From Chitinophagaceae bacterium (lineage in GTDB: Bacteria > Bacteroidota > Bacteroidia > Chitinophagales > Chitinophagaceae), in assembly GCA_025449935.1 (NCBI GenBank), contig JANWIJ010000031.1, forward strand, positions 1 to 58,515: a stretch of DNA of 58,515 bases, in the 5' to 3' direction. Of this stretch, positions 8,625-17,275 are shown in pieces. Within the stretch, counting starts at the first letter, position 1, and every line of letters starts with the position of its first letter. The translations under genes and the position numbers were made by a program. The notes below the pieces were generated by a model. It was not told where the DNA came from and made no database searches. It was given only the letters and a program-made list of their open reading frames with translations.

Positions 8625-9332
8625 ATGTCTCCATTCCTTGGCGAATTTACCGGTACTGCATTATTGATTATCATGGGTGACGGTGTAGTGGCCAATGTAG
8701 TTCTGAACAAGACAAAGGGCAATAACAGTGGCTGGATCGTAATTACATTTGGCTGGGCGATGGCCGTTTTCCTGGGTGTGTATGCTTCCACCAAACTGGG
8801 AGGGAGCGGTCATTTAAACCCGGCAGTGACGTTAGCGTTAACTGCATTTGGCGACTTCGATTCTTCACAGCTGGTTACTTATATCACAGCCCAGTTTGCA
8901 GGCGCCATTACAGGGGCTATCCTGGTATGGCTTGCCTATAAACAACATTTTACAGCGACCGAGGATAAGGATTTAAAGCTGGCTGTGTTTTGTACGGCCC
9001 CCGCTATTCGGAATACGACTCATAACCTTATCACAGAGGTTATCGCAACATTTGTCCTGCTGTTTGGTGCTTTGGCCATGTCTCCCGCCGGTTCTTCGTT
9101 AGGAACACTGGATGCATTGCCTGTTGCTTTATTAGTTTTGGGAATTGGACTTTCTCTTGGAGGCCCGACAGGATATGCGATTAACCCGGCGAGGGATTTA
9201 GGGCCGAGAATCGCTCATTTTATATTGCCCATCAGTGAGAAAAAGGATAGTGACTGGAGTTATAGCTGGATACCCGTGGCCGGACCCATCCTGGGAGCCC
9301 TGGCAGCCGCTTACCTGTTTAATCTTTTATAA
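8625..9332 (+). CDS. glpF: Aquaglyceroporin, glycerol facilitator
   Basis: 235 residues of the MIP family. Both half-helix NPA motifs are intact: HLNPAV (Asn65-Ala67) and INPARDLGPR (Asn187-Ala189). The Asp directly after NPAR in the second motif is characteristic of glycerol facilitators rather than strict water channels. Six hydrophobic helices can be traced. It lets glycerol diffuse across the inner membrane to GlpK. It begins four bases after glpD and ends one base before the RidA start codon. Confidence 0.95.
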   Translation: MSPFLGEFTGTALLIIMGDGVVANVVLNKTKGNNSGWIVITFGWAMAVFLGVYASTKLGGSGHLNPAVTLALTAFGDFDSSQLVTYITAQFAGAITGAILVWLAYKQHFTATEDKDLKLAVFCTAPAIRNTTHNLITEVIATFVLLFGALAMSPAGSSLGTLDALPVALLVLGIGLSLGGPTGYAINPARDLGPRIAHFILPISEKKDSDWSYSWIPVAGPILGALAAAYLFNLL

Positions 9333-9333
9333 A

Positions 9334-9855
9334 ATGAAAAAGATATTCTTTCTTATCGCATTCATCTGCCTGTTGAGTCATGTTTCTTTTTCACAGGATG
9401 CGGAAACAAGACTTAAAGAAAAAGGTATTGTGCTGACACCGCCTCCAGCCCCCATAGCCAATTATGTGAATGCTGTCCGCGTTGGAAACCTGCTCTTCCT
9501 GGCAGGCAAGGGACCCAACAAGCCCGATGGCACCTATATTACCGGCAAAGTGGGAAAGGACCTGAGTATAGAACAGGGATATGAAGCTGCCCGGCTAACA
9601 GCCATTAACCATCTTTCTGTTCTGAAAACCGAATTAGGTTCCCTTGATAAAGTGAAACGGATTGTCAAAGTGCTGGGAATGGTCAACTGCACCGATGATT
9701 TTAAAAATCAGCCCAAAGTCATCAACGGTTACAGTGACCTGATGGTTGAAATCTTTGGAGAGAAAGGAAAGCATGCCCGCTCCGCCGTAGGAATGAATTC
9801 ACTACCCATGAATATTGCCGTGGAAGTAGAGGTGATTGTTGAAATTGAAGATTAA
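9334..9855 (+). CDS. Exported RidA/YjgF-family protein
   Basis: 173 residues from ATG 9334, one base after the glpF stop. Residues 1-20 form a signal peptide (LIAFICLLSHVSFSQ, cleavage before Asp). The rest is a single RidA fold, with the arginine of the HARSAVGMNSLP segment followed by VEVEVIVE, the region that carries the imine/enamine deaminase site. Cytosolic RidA destroys reactive 2-aminoacrylate. The signal peptide suggests that this one works in the periplasm, where the substrate is unknown. Its place as fourth gene of the glycerol operon is by position only; no functional link is evident. Confidence 0.88.
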   Translation: MKKIFFLIAFICLLSHVSFSQDAETRLKEKGIVLTPPPAPIANYVNAVRVGNLLFLAGKGPNKPDGTYITGKVGKDLSIEQGYEAARLTAINHLSVLKTELGSLDKVKRIVKVLGMVNCTDDFKNQPKVINGYSDLMVEIFGEKGKHARSAVGMNSLPMNIAVEVEVIVEIED

Positions 9856-9859
9856 TAAA

Positions 9860-11038
9860 CTATTCATTACAAGCCTGCAGGATAACTGCGCAAGCCTTTC
9901 TTACCTGGTCTTCCGAGATAATCAATGGCGGAGATATACGCAGGCATTCCGGTGCAAACAAAAACCAGTCTGTGAGTACCCCGTTAAGTATACACGAGTC
10001 AACGATTTTCCTGACGGTTTCAGCTGAATCAAACTCTACGGCCATCCACAAACCAGAAGAACGGATGGTTTTTATTTTAGGATGTGTCAATAAAGACTTA
10101 AATAATTCCTCTTTCTTTTTTACTGTATTCATCCAGCCTTCATCCAGGAGGGCCTTCATCGCCGCCATTCCTGCCGCGCAACAGACAGGGTGCCCACCGA
10201 AAGTGGTGATATGACCGAGGACGGGGTTTTCGGTTAATGCATCCATGAGTTTCTTATCTGCAATGAATGCCCCCAGTGGCATGCCGCCTCCCAGGGCTTT
10301 TCCAAGCAGCAGTATGTCCGGTATAATTCCAGGATGGTCAAATCCCCAGAGCTTTCCCGTTCTTCCAAACCCTGCCTGGACCTCATCGAGGATCAGCAGG
10401 GTTCCGGTTTCATTGCATTTTTCCCTTAAGGCCAGCATCCATTTTTTCGAAGGAACAAGAATCCCTGCTTCTGCCTGCACCGTTTCTGCTATTACACAGG
10501 CCGTTTGGTCTGTAATTTCATCCAGCGATTCGAACGCGTTATAAGATAAATGCAAAATACCCGGCAGTAAAGGACGAAATGCATTTCTCCAGTATTCATC
10601 CCCAATCAGGCTCAATGCCCCCTGCGTGCTTCCGTGATAAGATTGGTTAAAAGCAATCATCTGTGTCCGGCCGGATAATCTTTTTGCCAGCTTCATGGCC
10701 CCCTCCACCGCTTCAGCGCCGGAGTTGGTAAAATAAACCGAGTTGAGCGAATCCGGCAGGTGTTCCGTCAGCATTTTTGCGTATTGGACCTGGGGGGTCT
10801 CTACAAATTCTCCATATACCATAATATGGAGATAAGCATCCAGTTGTTTTTGTATAGCTGCAATAACGCTGGGATGGCGGTGTCCCGTATTGGCAACCCC
10901 GATGCCACCGATAAGGTCAATATACTCCTTACCCCCGGCATCGTACAGGGTGCAACAATCCGCCTTCACTATTTCCAGGGCTAGCGGGGCGGGAGAAGTC
11001 TGTGCCAAATGTTGCAGGAAAAGTTCCCGTTGATTCAA
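9860..11038 (-). CDS. Class III PLP-dependent aminotransferase (acetylornithine/4-aminobutyrate type)
   Basis: 392 residues. The fold-type I class III signatures are present: SGAEA at 106-110 for the phosphate, Asp218 in ILDEVQAGFGRTG for the pyridine nitrogen, and Lys247 in LLLGKALGGGMPLG for the Schiff base. Length fits ArgD-like enzymes. The substrate is not fixed by sequence; no arginine-biosynthesis genes lie nearby, so an omega-amino-acid transaminase is equally possible. The start is a TTG at 11038: no ATG is available upstream, and the next Met (about residue 73) would delete part of the fold. It converges with the RidA gene, four bases apart. Confidence 0.88.
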   Translation of the reverse strand: MNQRELFLQHLAQTSPAPLALEIVKADCCTLYDAGGKEYIDLIGGIGVANTGHRHPSVIAAIQKQLDAYLHIMVYGEFVETPQVQYAKMLTEHLPDSLNSVYFTNSGAEAVEGAMKLAKRLSGRTQMIAFNQSYHGSTQGALSLIGDEYWRNAFRPLLPGILHLSYNAFESLDEITDQTACVIAETVQAEAGILVPSKKWMLALREKCNETGTLLILDEVQAGFGRTGKLWGFDHPGIIPDILLLGKALGGGMPLGAFIADKKLMDALTENPVLGHITTFGGHPVCCAAGMAAMKALLDEGWMNTVKKKEELFKSLLTHPKIKTIRSSGLWMAVEFDSAETVRKIVDSCILNGVLTDWFLFAPECLRISPPLIISEDQVRKACAVILQACNE

Positions 11039-11044
11039 GCGATT

Positions 11045-11091
11045 TTATTTCAGGCAAAGGACGCAAAGATTGCCCAACGACGCAAAGAAAT
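11045..11091. repeat. Short degenerate repeat with CGCAAAG units in the aminotransferase/carbonic anhydrase intergenic gap
   Basis: The intergenic stretch carries GGCAAAGGACGCAAAG followed, 10 bases later, by ACGACGCAAAG, that is two CGCAAAG units and one related GGCAAAG. Repeats of this flavour are scattered in many bacterial genomes. It lies between the divergent starts at 11038 and 11147 and could also hold their promoters. Confidence 0.35.
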
Positions 11092-11146
11092 TCTCTAATT
11101 TGCAACAACATGAATCTTCAAACTGTTAATCACTTTAAACTTGCAC

Positions 11147-11677
11147 ATGCCCGTCATACTACCCGTAGAAGATAAGTTTCCCAGATTTGGCACCAATTGT
11201 TTTATTGCGCCCAACGCGACTATCGTGGGAGATGTAGTGGCAGGTGACGATTGCAGTTTTTGGTTCAATACGGTTGTGCGGGGCGATGTAAATTTCATCC
11301 GGCTGGGAAATAAAGTGAATGTGCAGGACGGGGCCTGCCTGCATTGCACCTACCAACGGTATGGAACAACCATTGGCAATAATGTATCCATTGGGCATCA
11401 TGCCATCGTACATGGCTGCACCATCCACGATAACGTGCTGGTTGGAATGGGCGCGATCGTTATGGATAATTCGGTGGTGCATAGTAACACGATAATAGCC
11501 GCGGGTGCGGTCATATTGGAAAACAGTATTTGTGAAGCAGGCAGCATTTATGCCGGTATACCGGCCAAAAAAGTAAAAGATATTTCACAGGAACTCATCA
11601 GCGGGGAAATAAACAGGATTGCCGAAAACTATGTCCGGTACGCTGATTGGTTCCGGGGAAACCCTGGAGTTCAGTGA
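11147..11677 (+). CDS. Gamma-class carbonic anhydrase family protein (left-handed beta-helix)
   Basis: 176 residues from ATG 11147; a TTG six bases earlier is possible. Hexapeptide repeats (for example IAPNAT-IVGDVV, NVSIGH, TIIAAGAVI) build a left-handed beta helix closed by a C-terminal helix (ISGEINRIAENYVRY). The three zinc-ligand histidines of the gamma class fit His66 (CLHC), His84 and His89 (GHHAIVHGC), with the usual five-residue spacing of the last two. It belongs to the YrdA/PaaY/CaiE group, whose members may be weak or inactive carbonic anhydrases or bind other ligands. It is transcribed alone, away from the aminotransferase. Confidence 0.88.
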   Translation: MPVILPVEDKFPRFGTNCFIAPNATIVGDVVAGDDCSFWFNTVVRGDVNFIRLGNKVNVQDGACLHCTYQRYGTTIGNNVSIGHHAIVHGCTIHDNVLVGMGAIVMDNSVVHSNTIIAAGAVILENSICEAGSIYAGIPAKKVKDISQELISGEINRIAENYVRYADWFRGNPGVQ

Positions 11678-11765
11678 CTTGAATGCAAAACGGCCGTCTC
11701 GTATCTTTCCTATAGTATAAGCCATTAATTTATTTTAATTTCGATATTCAAGTAAGCTGAAAATA

Positions 11766-11966
11766 ATGAAAAACCTTCGTTTTTTTACCATTGTATTTTG
11801 TGTGATGATGTTACTCTCATCCTGCAAAGTGTGGAACAGCGTTTTTAAGTCCAAATCCAAATATGGATGCCCCAGCAACGGGAAGAATGTAGGTGCCGAG
11901 AAGATTCTGAGCGGTGATCCCGAAGCAACCAAATCGGTTAAAAAGGCGAAGAAGTTTAAGAATTAA
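11766..11966 (+). CDS. Small lipoprotein
   Basis: 66 residues. A signal peptide ends in the lipobox LLSSC with Cys20 as the acylated residue. The mature part is about 46 residues, basic and serine/lysine rich (SVFKSKSKYGCP, VKKAKKFKN). It has one further Cys and no recognisable domain. Very small lipoproteins of this kind are common in Bacteroidota, and their role is unknown. A frame in the opposite strand over the same bases is a shadow. Confidence 0.75.
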   Translation: MKNLRFFTIVFCVMMLLSSCKVWNSVFKSKSKYGCPSNGKNVGAEKILSGDPEATKSVKKAKKFKN

Positions 11967-12006
11967 TTTTCCTGCTGTGTGCAGCTAAATAATACCGGAC
12001 CCGGTC

Positions 12007-12044
12007 TTATTTATACTACGAAAATTTACTACCAGTATAAATAA
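12007..12044. promoter_or_regulatory. Perfect 11-bp inverted repeat upstream of the 109-residue protein gene
   Basis: TTATTTATACT at 12007-12017 is matched exactly by AGTATAAATAA at 12034-12044, with a 16-base spacer. The right arm ends 17 bases before the ATG at 12062. It could be a protein operator or an AU-rich hairpin in the leader; no T-run follows, so it is not a typical terminator. Confidence 0.45.
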
Positions 12045-12061
12045 ACCTAAACGCCTAAACA

Positions 12062-12391
12062 ATGAGCCTTACCCTACGAACCACTTTTGGCTGTACCGAA
12101 GCCGTGATCGCCGACAGCGGCGGCCTGAAACAATTCTACCACGTGGCAGATGTTCTCAGTAATGATTTTAAAGTGAAATTTTCCAACAAGGAAGATGACT
12201 TTGATACGATTGACTGGGAGTTCCGGTTTAAAGGTCACAACCTTACGCTTCATTATAATATTTACAACGGTATTTCCATTTTCCCCACCAAGACGCGCGA
12301 TGCCCTGAACAAGGATAATAAGGCCGTGGTTGAGCTCGCAGGCATACTGGAAACCCGGCTTTTTAATGAAGACCAGCGCAATATAGCCTGA
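12062..12391 (+). CDS. Conserved-looking small cytosolic protein, function unknown
   Basis: 109 residues, no signal peptide and no membrane helix. It looks like a compact alpha/beta fold: strand-rich segments (FKVKFSNK, WEFRFKGHNLTLHYNIYNGISIFP) are followed by a C-terminal helix (NKAVVELAGILETRLF). I do not recognise the family. It is followed two bases later by the convergent rsgA stop. Codon use and composition match its neighbours. The inverted repeat just upstream suggests regulation. Confidence 0.7.
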   Translation: MSLTLRTTFGCTEAVIADSGGLKQFYHVADVLSNDFKVKFSNKEDDFDTIDWEFRFKGHNLTLHYNIYNGISIFPTKTRDALNKDNKAVVELAGILETRLFNEDQRNIA

Positions 12392-12392
12392 C

Positions 12393-13319
12393 CTAGTACT
12401 TTTTTTCTTCGATCGAATCAAGTATGCTGAGATAGCTCACAAACCTGTCTTCGTGAATTTTCCCTGACCCGACAGCTTCCTTAACGGCACATCCCGGCTC
12501 ATTTACATGCAGGCAATTATTAAACTGGCAATTGTTCAGCCGCTCCCTCATTTCAGGAAAATAATGCGATAATTCCTGCCGGCTGATGTCCACGAGTCCA
12601 AATTCCCGCATACCGGGGGTATCAATAATTCTGCCTCCACCCGGAAGATCATACATTTCAGCAAAAGTAGTGGTGTGCTGGCCCTTACCACTCCAGCCAC
12701 TCACATCCTGCGTCTTCAACTGCATATCGGGAAAGACCACATTTAACAACGAAGACTTCCCCACCCCGCTATGACCACTGATTAGCGTGGTTTTATCCTT
12801 GAGCAAATCCACCACATTTTTTATTCCTTCGTGTTTGACGGTGCTGATCAGTAAAACTTTATACCCTATTTCTTCATACATCTTTTTCCACAGGTTATAT
12901 TTTTCCAGTTCTTTATTTTTATACAGGTCAGCCTTGTTGAAAACAATAACCGGGACTACATGGTACATTTCAGAAGCCACTAAAAAACGGTCAATAAATC
13001 CCTGGGAAGTCCTGGGTTCTTTCAGCGTCGCAATGAGGAGGGACTGATCCAGGTTAGCCGCTACGATATGATGCTGGTACTTGTGCCTGGGTGACTGCCG
13101 GTTAATATAATTATGACGTGCAAGAATCTCATTGATTACAGAAGTCTCCGCTTCTCCTGTTTCGATCTCCATTTCGATGGTATCTCCTACTGCCACAGGG
13201 TTTGTACTCGTAATGTCATCCAGTTTCATAACCCCTTTCATCCGGGCATTCCAGAATTTACCCGTTTCGTCTTTTACAATGTACCAGCTCCCTGTCGATT
13301 TATATACCACTCCCTTCAT
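12393..13319 (-). CDS. rsgA: Ribosome small-subunit biogenesis GTPase RsgA
   Basis: 308 residues from ATG 13319 (an ATG at 13334 and a TTG at 13355 are alternatives). RsgA assists late 30S maturation and is activated by the ribosome. It has an N-terminal OB fold and a circularly permuted GTPase in which G4 (FNKAD) precedes G1 (GHSGVGKSSL) and G3 (DTPG). A C-terminal zinc knuckle has Cys-x5-Cys-x-His-x5-Cys (CQFNNCLHVNEPGC). It follows batA by 45 bases on the same strand and may be read through from the moxR/bat operon. Confidence 0.95.
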   Translation of the reverse strand: MKGVVYKSTGSWYIVKDETGKFWNARMKGVMKLDDITSTNPVAVGDTIEMEIETGEAETSVINEILARHNYINRQSPRHKYQHHIVAANLDQSLLIATLKEPRTSQGFIDRFLVASEMYHVVPVIVFNKADLYKNKELEKYNLWKKMYEEIGYKVLLISTVKHEGIKNVVDLLKDKTTLISGHSGVGKSSLLNVVFPDMQLKTQDVSGWSGKGQHTTTFAEMYDLPGGGRIIDTPGMREFGLVDISRQELSHYFPEMRERLNNCQFNNCLHVNEPGCAVKEAVGSGKIHEDRFVSYLSILDSIEEKKY

Positions 13320-13364
13320 TCCTGCGAATTTCATTAATAGCGGCTGAATAAACAATAAAAAATA

Positions 13365-14378
13365 TCAGGGGAATTTTTTGAAAACAGTAAACCGCAGCGC
13401 TATTTCGAGAAACAACAAGGCCAGTGCCGCCAATACAAAGGGGAGGAATTTTTCCTCGTAGCGCCTGAAAGATGTAATATCCACTTTCGATTTTTCGAGC
13501 TTGTCTATCTGGTTGTAAATATTCTGTAACGCATCTTTATCCCTTGCCCGGAAATACCTGCCTCCCGTTTCATTAGCTATTTTACGCAACAGGTCTTCAT
13601 CAATAAAATCAATAGCCGGGTTTTTGGGACGGGGTTGGTGACCTGTTACTTCAACAATGTTTGATGCGGTGGCGCCCATACCAATAGTATGAACCCTGAC
13701 CTGCCTGGATTTAGCGATTTCCAGCGCCGTGAGCGGATCGATCAATCTCGTATCCGGGGGGTCTTCCTTACCATCCGTGATCAATATGATTACTTTGCTT
13801 TTCCCGTCGCTTTTGGATAACCGGTCAACTGCAGTCGCCAGGCCTTCGCCGATTACGGTGCCATCCTTCAGGTAGCGCCGGCTCTCCAGGGTTTGAATTT
13901 GTGTGATCAGTGTATTCCTGTCGGTTGTTATGGGACATTGGGTAAAACTTTCGCCGGAAAATATCACCAGGCCAATCCTGTCAAGTGGACGGCTGCGAAC
14001 AAATTCCTCAGCAACCTCTTTGGCTACTTCCATACGGGATGGCAGTATATCCTTTGAGCCCATGCTGCCGCTGACATCCATACAAAGAACGATATCGATC
14101 CCTTCTCCCTCCATCCGTTCCTCGTTGTTTCCTTTTTGGGGACGGGCGAGTGCCAGGATAAGGCAGCTCAAGGCAAGAAGCCTGACTATAAAAGGCAAAT
14201 GCCGTAACCTGTTTTTCCAGGAAGTAACAGTGAAAGCATAGGCGGAAGAAACTTTTAATGTTCCCTGCCTGGAATTATATCTTTTTATATACCACAGAAT
14301 CAAAACAGGTAACAGCACGAAAAGACCAAGCATCCATGGATAGGCAAAATTGATATCTTTTAACCAGTTATACAGCAT
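13365..14378 (-). CDS. batA: VWA-domain membrane protein BatA
   Basis: 337 residues. Two helices near the N-terminus (about 13-31 and 62-79), a von Willebrand factor A domain and a C-terminal helix (about 310-330). The metal-adhesion motif DVSGS at residues 101-105 is intact, and ITDGKEDPPD supplies later MIDAS residues. Bat proteins were named for aerotolerance in Bacteroides and are thought to form an envelope complex with MoxR. Its start shares one base with the stop of the BatD-like gene (TGATG). No second VWA protein (BatB) or TPR BatC/E follows; rsgA does. Confidence 0.92.
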   Translation of the reverse strand: MLYNWLKDINFAYPWMLGLFVLLPVLILWYIKRYNSRQGTLKVSSAYAFTVTSWKNRLRHLPFIVRLLALSCLILALARPQKGNNEERMEGEGIDIVLCMDVSGSMGSKDILPSRMEVAKEVAEEFVRSRPLDRIGLVIFSGESFTQCPITTDRNTLITQIQTLESRRYLKDGTVIGEGLATAVDRLSKSDGKSKVIILITDGKEDPPDTRLIDPLTALEIAKSRQVRVHTIGMGATASNIVEVTGHQPRPKNPAIDFIDEDLLRKIANETGGRYFRARDKDALQNIYNQIDKLEKSKVDITSFRRYEEKFLPFVLAALALLFLEIALRFTVFKKFP

Positions 14379-15247
14379 CAGCTTAGTCTTTCAATTTCTT
14401 CAATGGATTGGCGTATGGAATCAAAAACCACCTGGTTGTCCTGGTCCGATGGTATGTATTTGGCAAATTTTACAAAATCCGCTAACCGCAATGATTGAGA
14501 TAGTTTGTCAAATTGCTCCTTTCCGAGATCAAGGCTTCTTAATTGTATAACAAGATCATCGGTCGTTTTCTGTAAAGAAAGGATATTCTTTTTCCTGAAA
14601 ACATATAGCCGGAAAATATCTGTCAATCTTGAATAATACTGCTTGACCGGCGGTTTTTCACTTTGTAATTGAGCCAATTGTTTTTTTGCCTCTTCATAAG
14701 GATTAACCGGGGGCCCGGGGGTTTGGACCGGCCGGGGTTTTTTTCTCATCAATAAATAAACCAGCAACAGCAGGAGCAATAAACCCCCGGCTGCCATATA
14801 CCACCAGTCATTTTTCTTTTGGGGCTTAACCTCCAGTATGTCTTTTATATCATGATAGGGTTGGTTAGGATCAAACTCAGAGAAAACCACATCCACCGGG
14901 ATCGTATCCGTTTTTATCCCCGGCGAAAGAACAAAAGCCGGAATTACCCAATGGCCAGAGTCAAAACTGGTGATCTTATACACTCCCCGGGTGTTTAAGC
15001 CATTTTCTCCGCCGGTTGTATCAATTTTTGGTTTTTCAAGAAATTCAAAATGATCGATACTGTCGAGGCTTAGTAATTCTTTAGCGGATCCGGGTGAGGA
15101 ATAAATTTCGATTGTCAATAAAAGGGGCTCCCCGATGAGGATCCTGTTTTTATCTACCGATGCTTTTACAGAAGCCACCCCCTGCGCTATGACTGCCTGG
15201 GCGAAAAACAGGAAAACGGGGGAAAATATTATTTTTTTGAAAATCAT
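14378..15247 (-). CDS. BatD-like membrane protein
   Basis: 289 residues. A signal sequence (about 1-21) is followed by a beta-rich periplasmic domain (SVKASVDKNRILIGEPLLLTI, typical of BatD/oxygen-tolerance proteins). One transmembrane helix lies near 150-170 (GGLLLLLLLVYLLM), followed by a cytoplasmic helical region with a proline-rich linker. It is shorter than full BatD proteins of Bacteroides. It is coupled to batA and lies five bases after the DUF58 gene, so it is part of the same complex by context. The exact role is unknown. Confidence 0.82.
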   Translation of the reverse strand: MIFKKIIFSPVFLFFAQAVIAQGVASVKASVDKNRILIGEPLLLTIEIYSSPGSAKELLSLDSIDHFEFLEKPKIDTTGGENGLNTRGVYKITSFDSGHWVIPAFVLSPGIKTDTIPVDVVFSEFDPNQPYHDIKDILEVKPQKKNDWWYMAAGGLLLLLLLVYLLMRKKPRPVQTPGPPVNPYEEAKKQLAQLQSEKPPVKQYYSRLTDIFRLYVFRKKNILSLQKTTDDLVIQLRSLDLGKEQFDKLSQSLRLADFVKFAKYIPSDQDNQVVFDSIRQSIEEIERLS

Positions 15248-15252
15248 TATGC

Positions 15253-16125
15253 TTAGCGGTTACGGCTCAGGAAGAAACGTTGCAGCACTTTCACATAATC
15301 TTCCCCGGTTTTTACATGGAGGAGATCACAACCGGCTTTTTTAAAAGTTTGTGTGCTGTAGGCAGTAACACGGAAAAATTCCTGTTCATAGTTATACCGG
15401 ACAAAAGAATTGCTGCTGTCCACCCATTTTGTCATGCTGGTTTCTGAATCCTGGACCTGGATCAGGCCCGCATCAGGTAGCGCCATGTCCATTTTATCAT
15501 AAAGTTTAATTCCTATCACATCGTGTTTTTTGCCGGCAATGCGGAGTGCATCCTCATAATTAGCATCTAAAAAATCGCTGAGTATAAAGGCGATGCTTTT
15601 TTGCTTCGTTGAATTATTAAAAAATCGCAATGCTTTGCTGACCTGGGTTCCTTTGCCCTTTGGTTCTTTGCTCAATAATTCACGGACAATGTACAGGGCA
15701 TGCTGTTTCCCTTTTTTGGGAGGAATATAGGCTTCCACGATATCACTATAGAAAATAACCCCAATTTTGTCGGCATTATTTACAGCCGAAAAACTCAAGA
15801 CGGCAGCAATCTCTGTGATAATATCTTTTTTTCTTGCATGGACCGTTCCAAACACGGAGCTGGAACTGATATCAACCAATAACATGACGGTTAATTCGCG
15901 CTCTTCTTCAAATACTTTGCTGTAGGGATGTCCAAACCGTGCGGATACGTTCCAGTCGATAAAACGTATATCGTCACCGGCCGCATATTCACGCACCTCT
16001 TTAAACGACATTCCTTTCCCCTTGAAAGCACTGTGGTATTCCCCGGTAAAAAGGTCGGTGGTGATTTTTTTGCTTTGAATCTCAAGCTCCCGGACTTTTT
16101 TTATTATTTCTGCCGTTGTCAGCAT
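15253..16125 (-). CDS. DUF58 domain protein
   Basis: 290 residues, soluble. The DUF58 hallmark DIRFIDWN is at residues 52-59 with SARFGHPYSKVFEEERE after it, leading into a VWA-like domain with a partial MIDAS DISSS at 85-89. DUF58 proteins are regular partners of MoxR ATPases. Here the gene overlaps the moxR stop by one base (TGATG), which implies tight co-expression. It probably presents or receives a substrate from the MoxR ring, as inferred for the family. Confidence 0.92.
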   Translation of the reverse strand: MLTTAEIIKKVRELEIQSKKITTDLFTGEYHSAFKGKGMSFKEVREYAAGDDIRFIDWNVSARFGHPYSKVFEEERELTVMLLVDISSSSVFGTVHARKKDIITEIAAVLSFSAVNNADKIGVIFYSDIVEAYIPPKKGKQHALYIVRELLSKEPKGKGTQVSKALRFFNNSTKQKSIAFILSDFLDANYEDALRIAGKKHDVIGIKLYDKMDMALPDAGLIQVQDSETSMTKWVDSSNSFVRYNYEQEFFRVTAYSTQTFKKAGCDLLHVKTGEDYVKVLQRFFLSRNR

Positions 16126-17126
16126 CAGGGAACATTGATTTGTTTCAGTATATCTTCAATAACATCTTCAACTTTTACATTCTCGGCTTCGGCCTCGTAG
16201 GTTAACCCAATACGGTGACGAAGTACATCTTTGCAAATACTCCGTACATCTTCCGGGATAACAAAACCTCTTTTGTTCAAAAAAGCCTGCGCCTTTGCCG
16301 CTAAGGCAAGATTTATACTCCCTCTTGGGGAAGCACCATACGAGATAAGCGGCTTCAGTTTCTCCAGGTTGTATTGCTCAGGTTTCCGGGTGGCAAAAAC
16401 TATATCAAGTATGTACTGTTCAATTTTCTCATCCATATAGATCTGCCTGGTCAGGTCTTTGGCATTTAATACTTCCTGTGTGGATACAACCTGCCTGGTG
16501 CTGGGAAATGCAGCACCCTGCACATTCTGACGGATGATCAGTTGCTCTTCCAGCATTTTCGGATAATCAACTATTACTTTCATAATAAAACGGTCCACCT
16601 GCGCCTCGGGTAACGGATAGGTACCCTCCTGTTCCAGCGGATTCTGGGTCGCCAGTACTAAAAATGGTTCATCCAGTTTATAAGTAGCATCGCCGATCGT
16701 TACCTGCCTTTCCTGCATCGCTTCGAGCAAAGCACTCTGTACTTTGGCAGGGGCCCGGTTTATTTCATCCGCTAAAATGAAATTGGCAAAGATGGGACCC
16801 TTACGCACCACGAATTCATTTTTTTGCTGGTTATAAATCATTGTACCTATTACATCCGCCGGCAACAGGTCGGGGGTAAACTGGATGCGGCTGAATTTAG
16901 CATGAATCGCCTGCGACAGTGATTTAATAGCTAAGGTTTTGGCAAGACCGGGGACACCTTCCAGTAATACATGGCCATTACTCAACAGCCCGATCAGCAA
17001 GCGGTCAAGCATATGATTTTGCCCTATTATGACATGGCCAATTTCATCCTTTAATTTATCTGTAAACTGCCCGGCTTGAGTAATACGTTCATTAAGCTGC
17101 CGGATATCTTCTGCGGTTTTTAGCAT
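16125..17126 (-). CDS. MoxR-family AAA+ ATPase
   Basis: 333 residues. Walker A GVPGLAKT is at residues 57-64, Walker B ILADE at 117-121, then the sensor region LATQNPLEQEGTYPLPEAQVDRF and a C-terminal lid domain. MoxR ATPases act as chaperones that mature or activate partner proteins, here probably the DUF58/Bat proteins encoded after it. It is the first gene of the operon on the minus strand, divergent from the lipoprotein gene at 17276. Confidence 0.95.
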   Translation of the reverse strand: MLKTAEDIRQLNERITQAGQFTDKLKDEIGHVIIGQNHMLDRLLIGLLSNGHVLLEGVPGLAKTLAIKSLSQAIHAKFSRIQFTPDLLPADVIGTMIYNQQKNEFVVRKGPIFANFILADEINRAPAKVQSALLEAMQERQVTIGDATYKLDEPFLVLATQNPLEQEGTYPLPEAQVDRFIMKVIVDYPKMLEEQLIIRQNVQGAAFPSTRQVVSTQEVLNAKDLTRQIYMDEKIEQYILDIVFATRKPEQYNLEKLKPLISYGASPRGSINLALAAKAQAFLNKRGFVIPEDVRSICKDVLRHRIGLTYEAEAENVKVEDVIEDILKQINVP

Positions 17127-17275
17127 GGAAATTATTTATGAGTCACAAAATACAAACTTGCCATTAGCAAAATATCTGCCGGGATAAGGATTGCCGGGAA
17201 ATCCGGCATTATTTTAGGGTATTTCCCTTTAAATCCCTGAAAAGATTGCTTAAATTGTGAAATAATCCATAGTAT

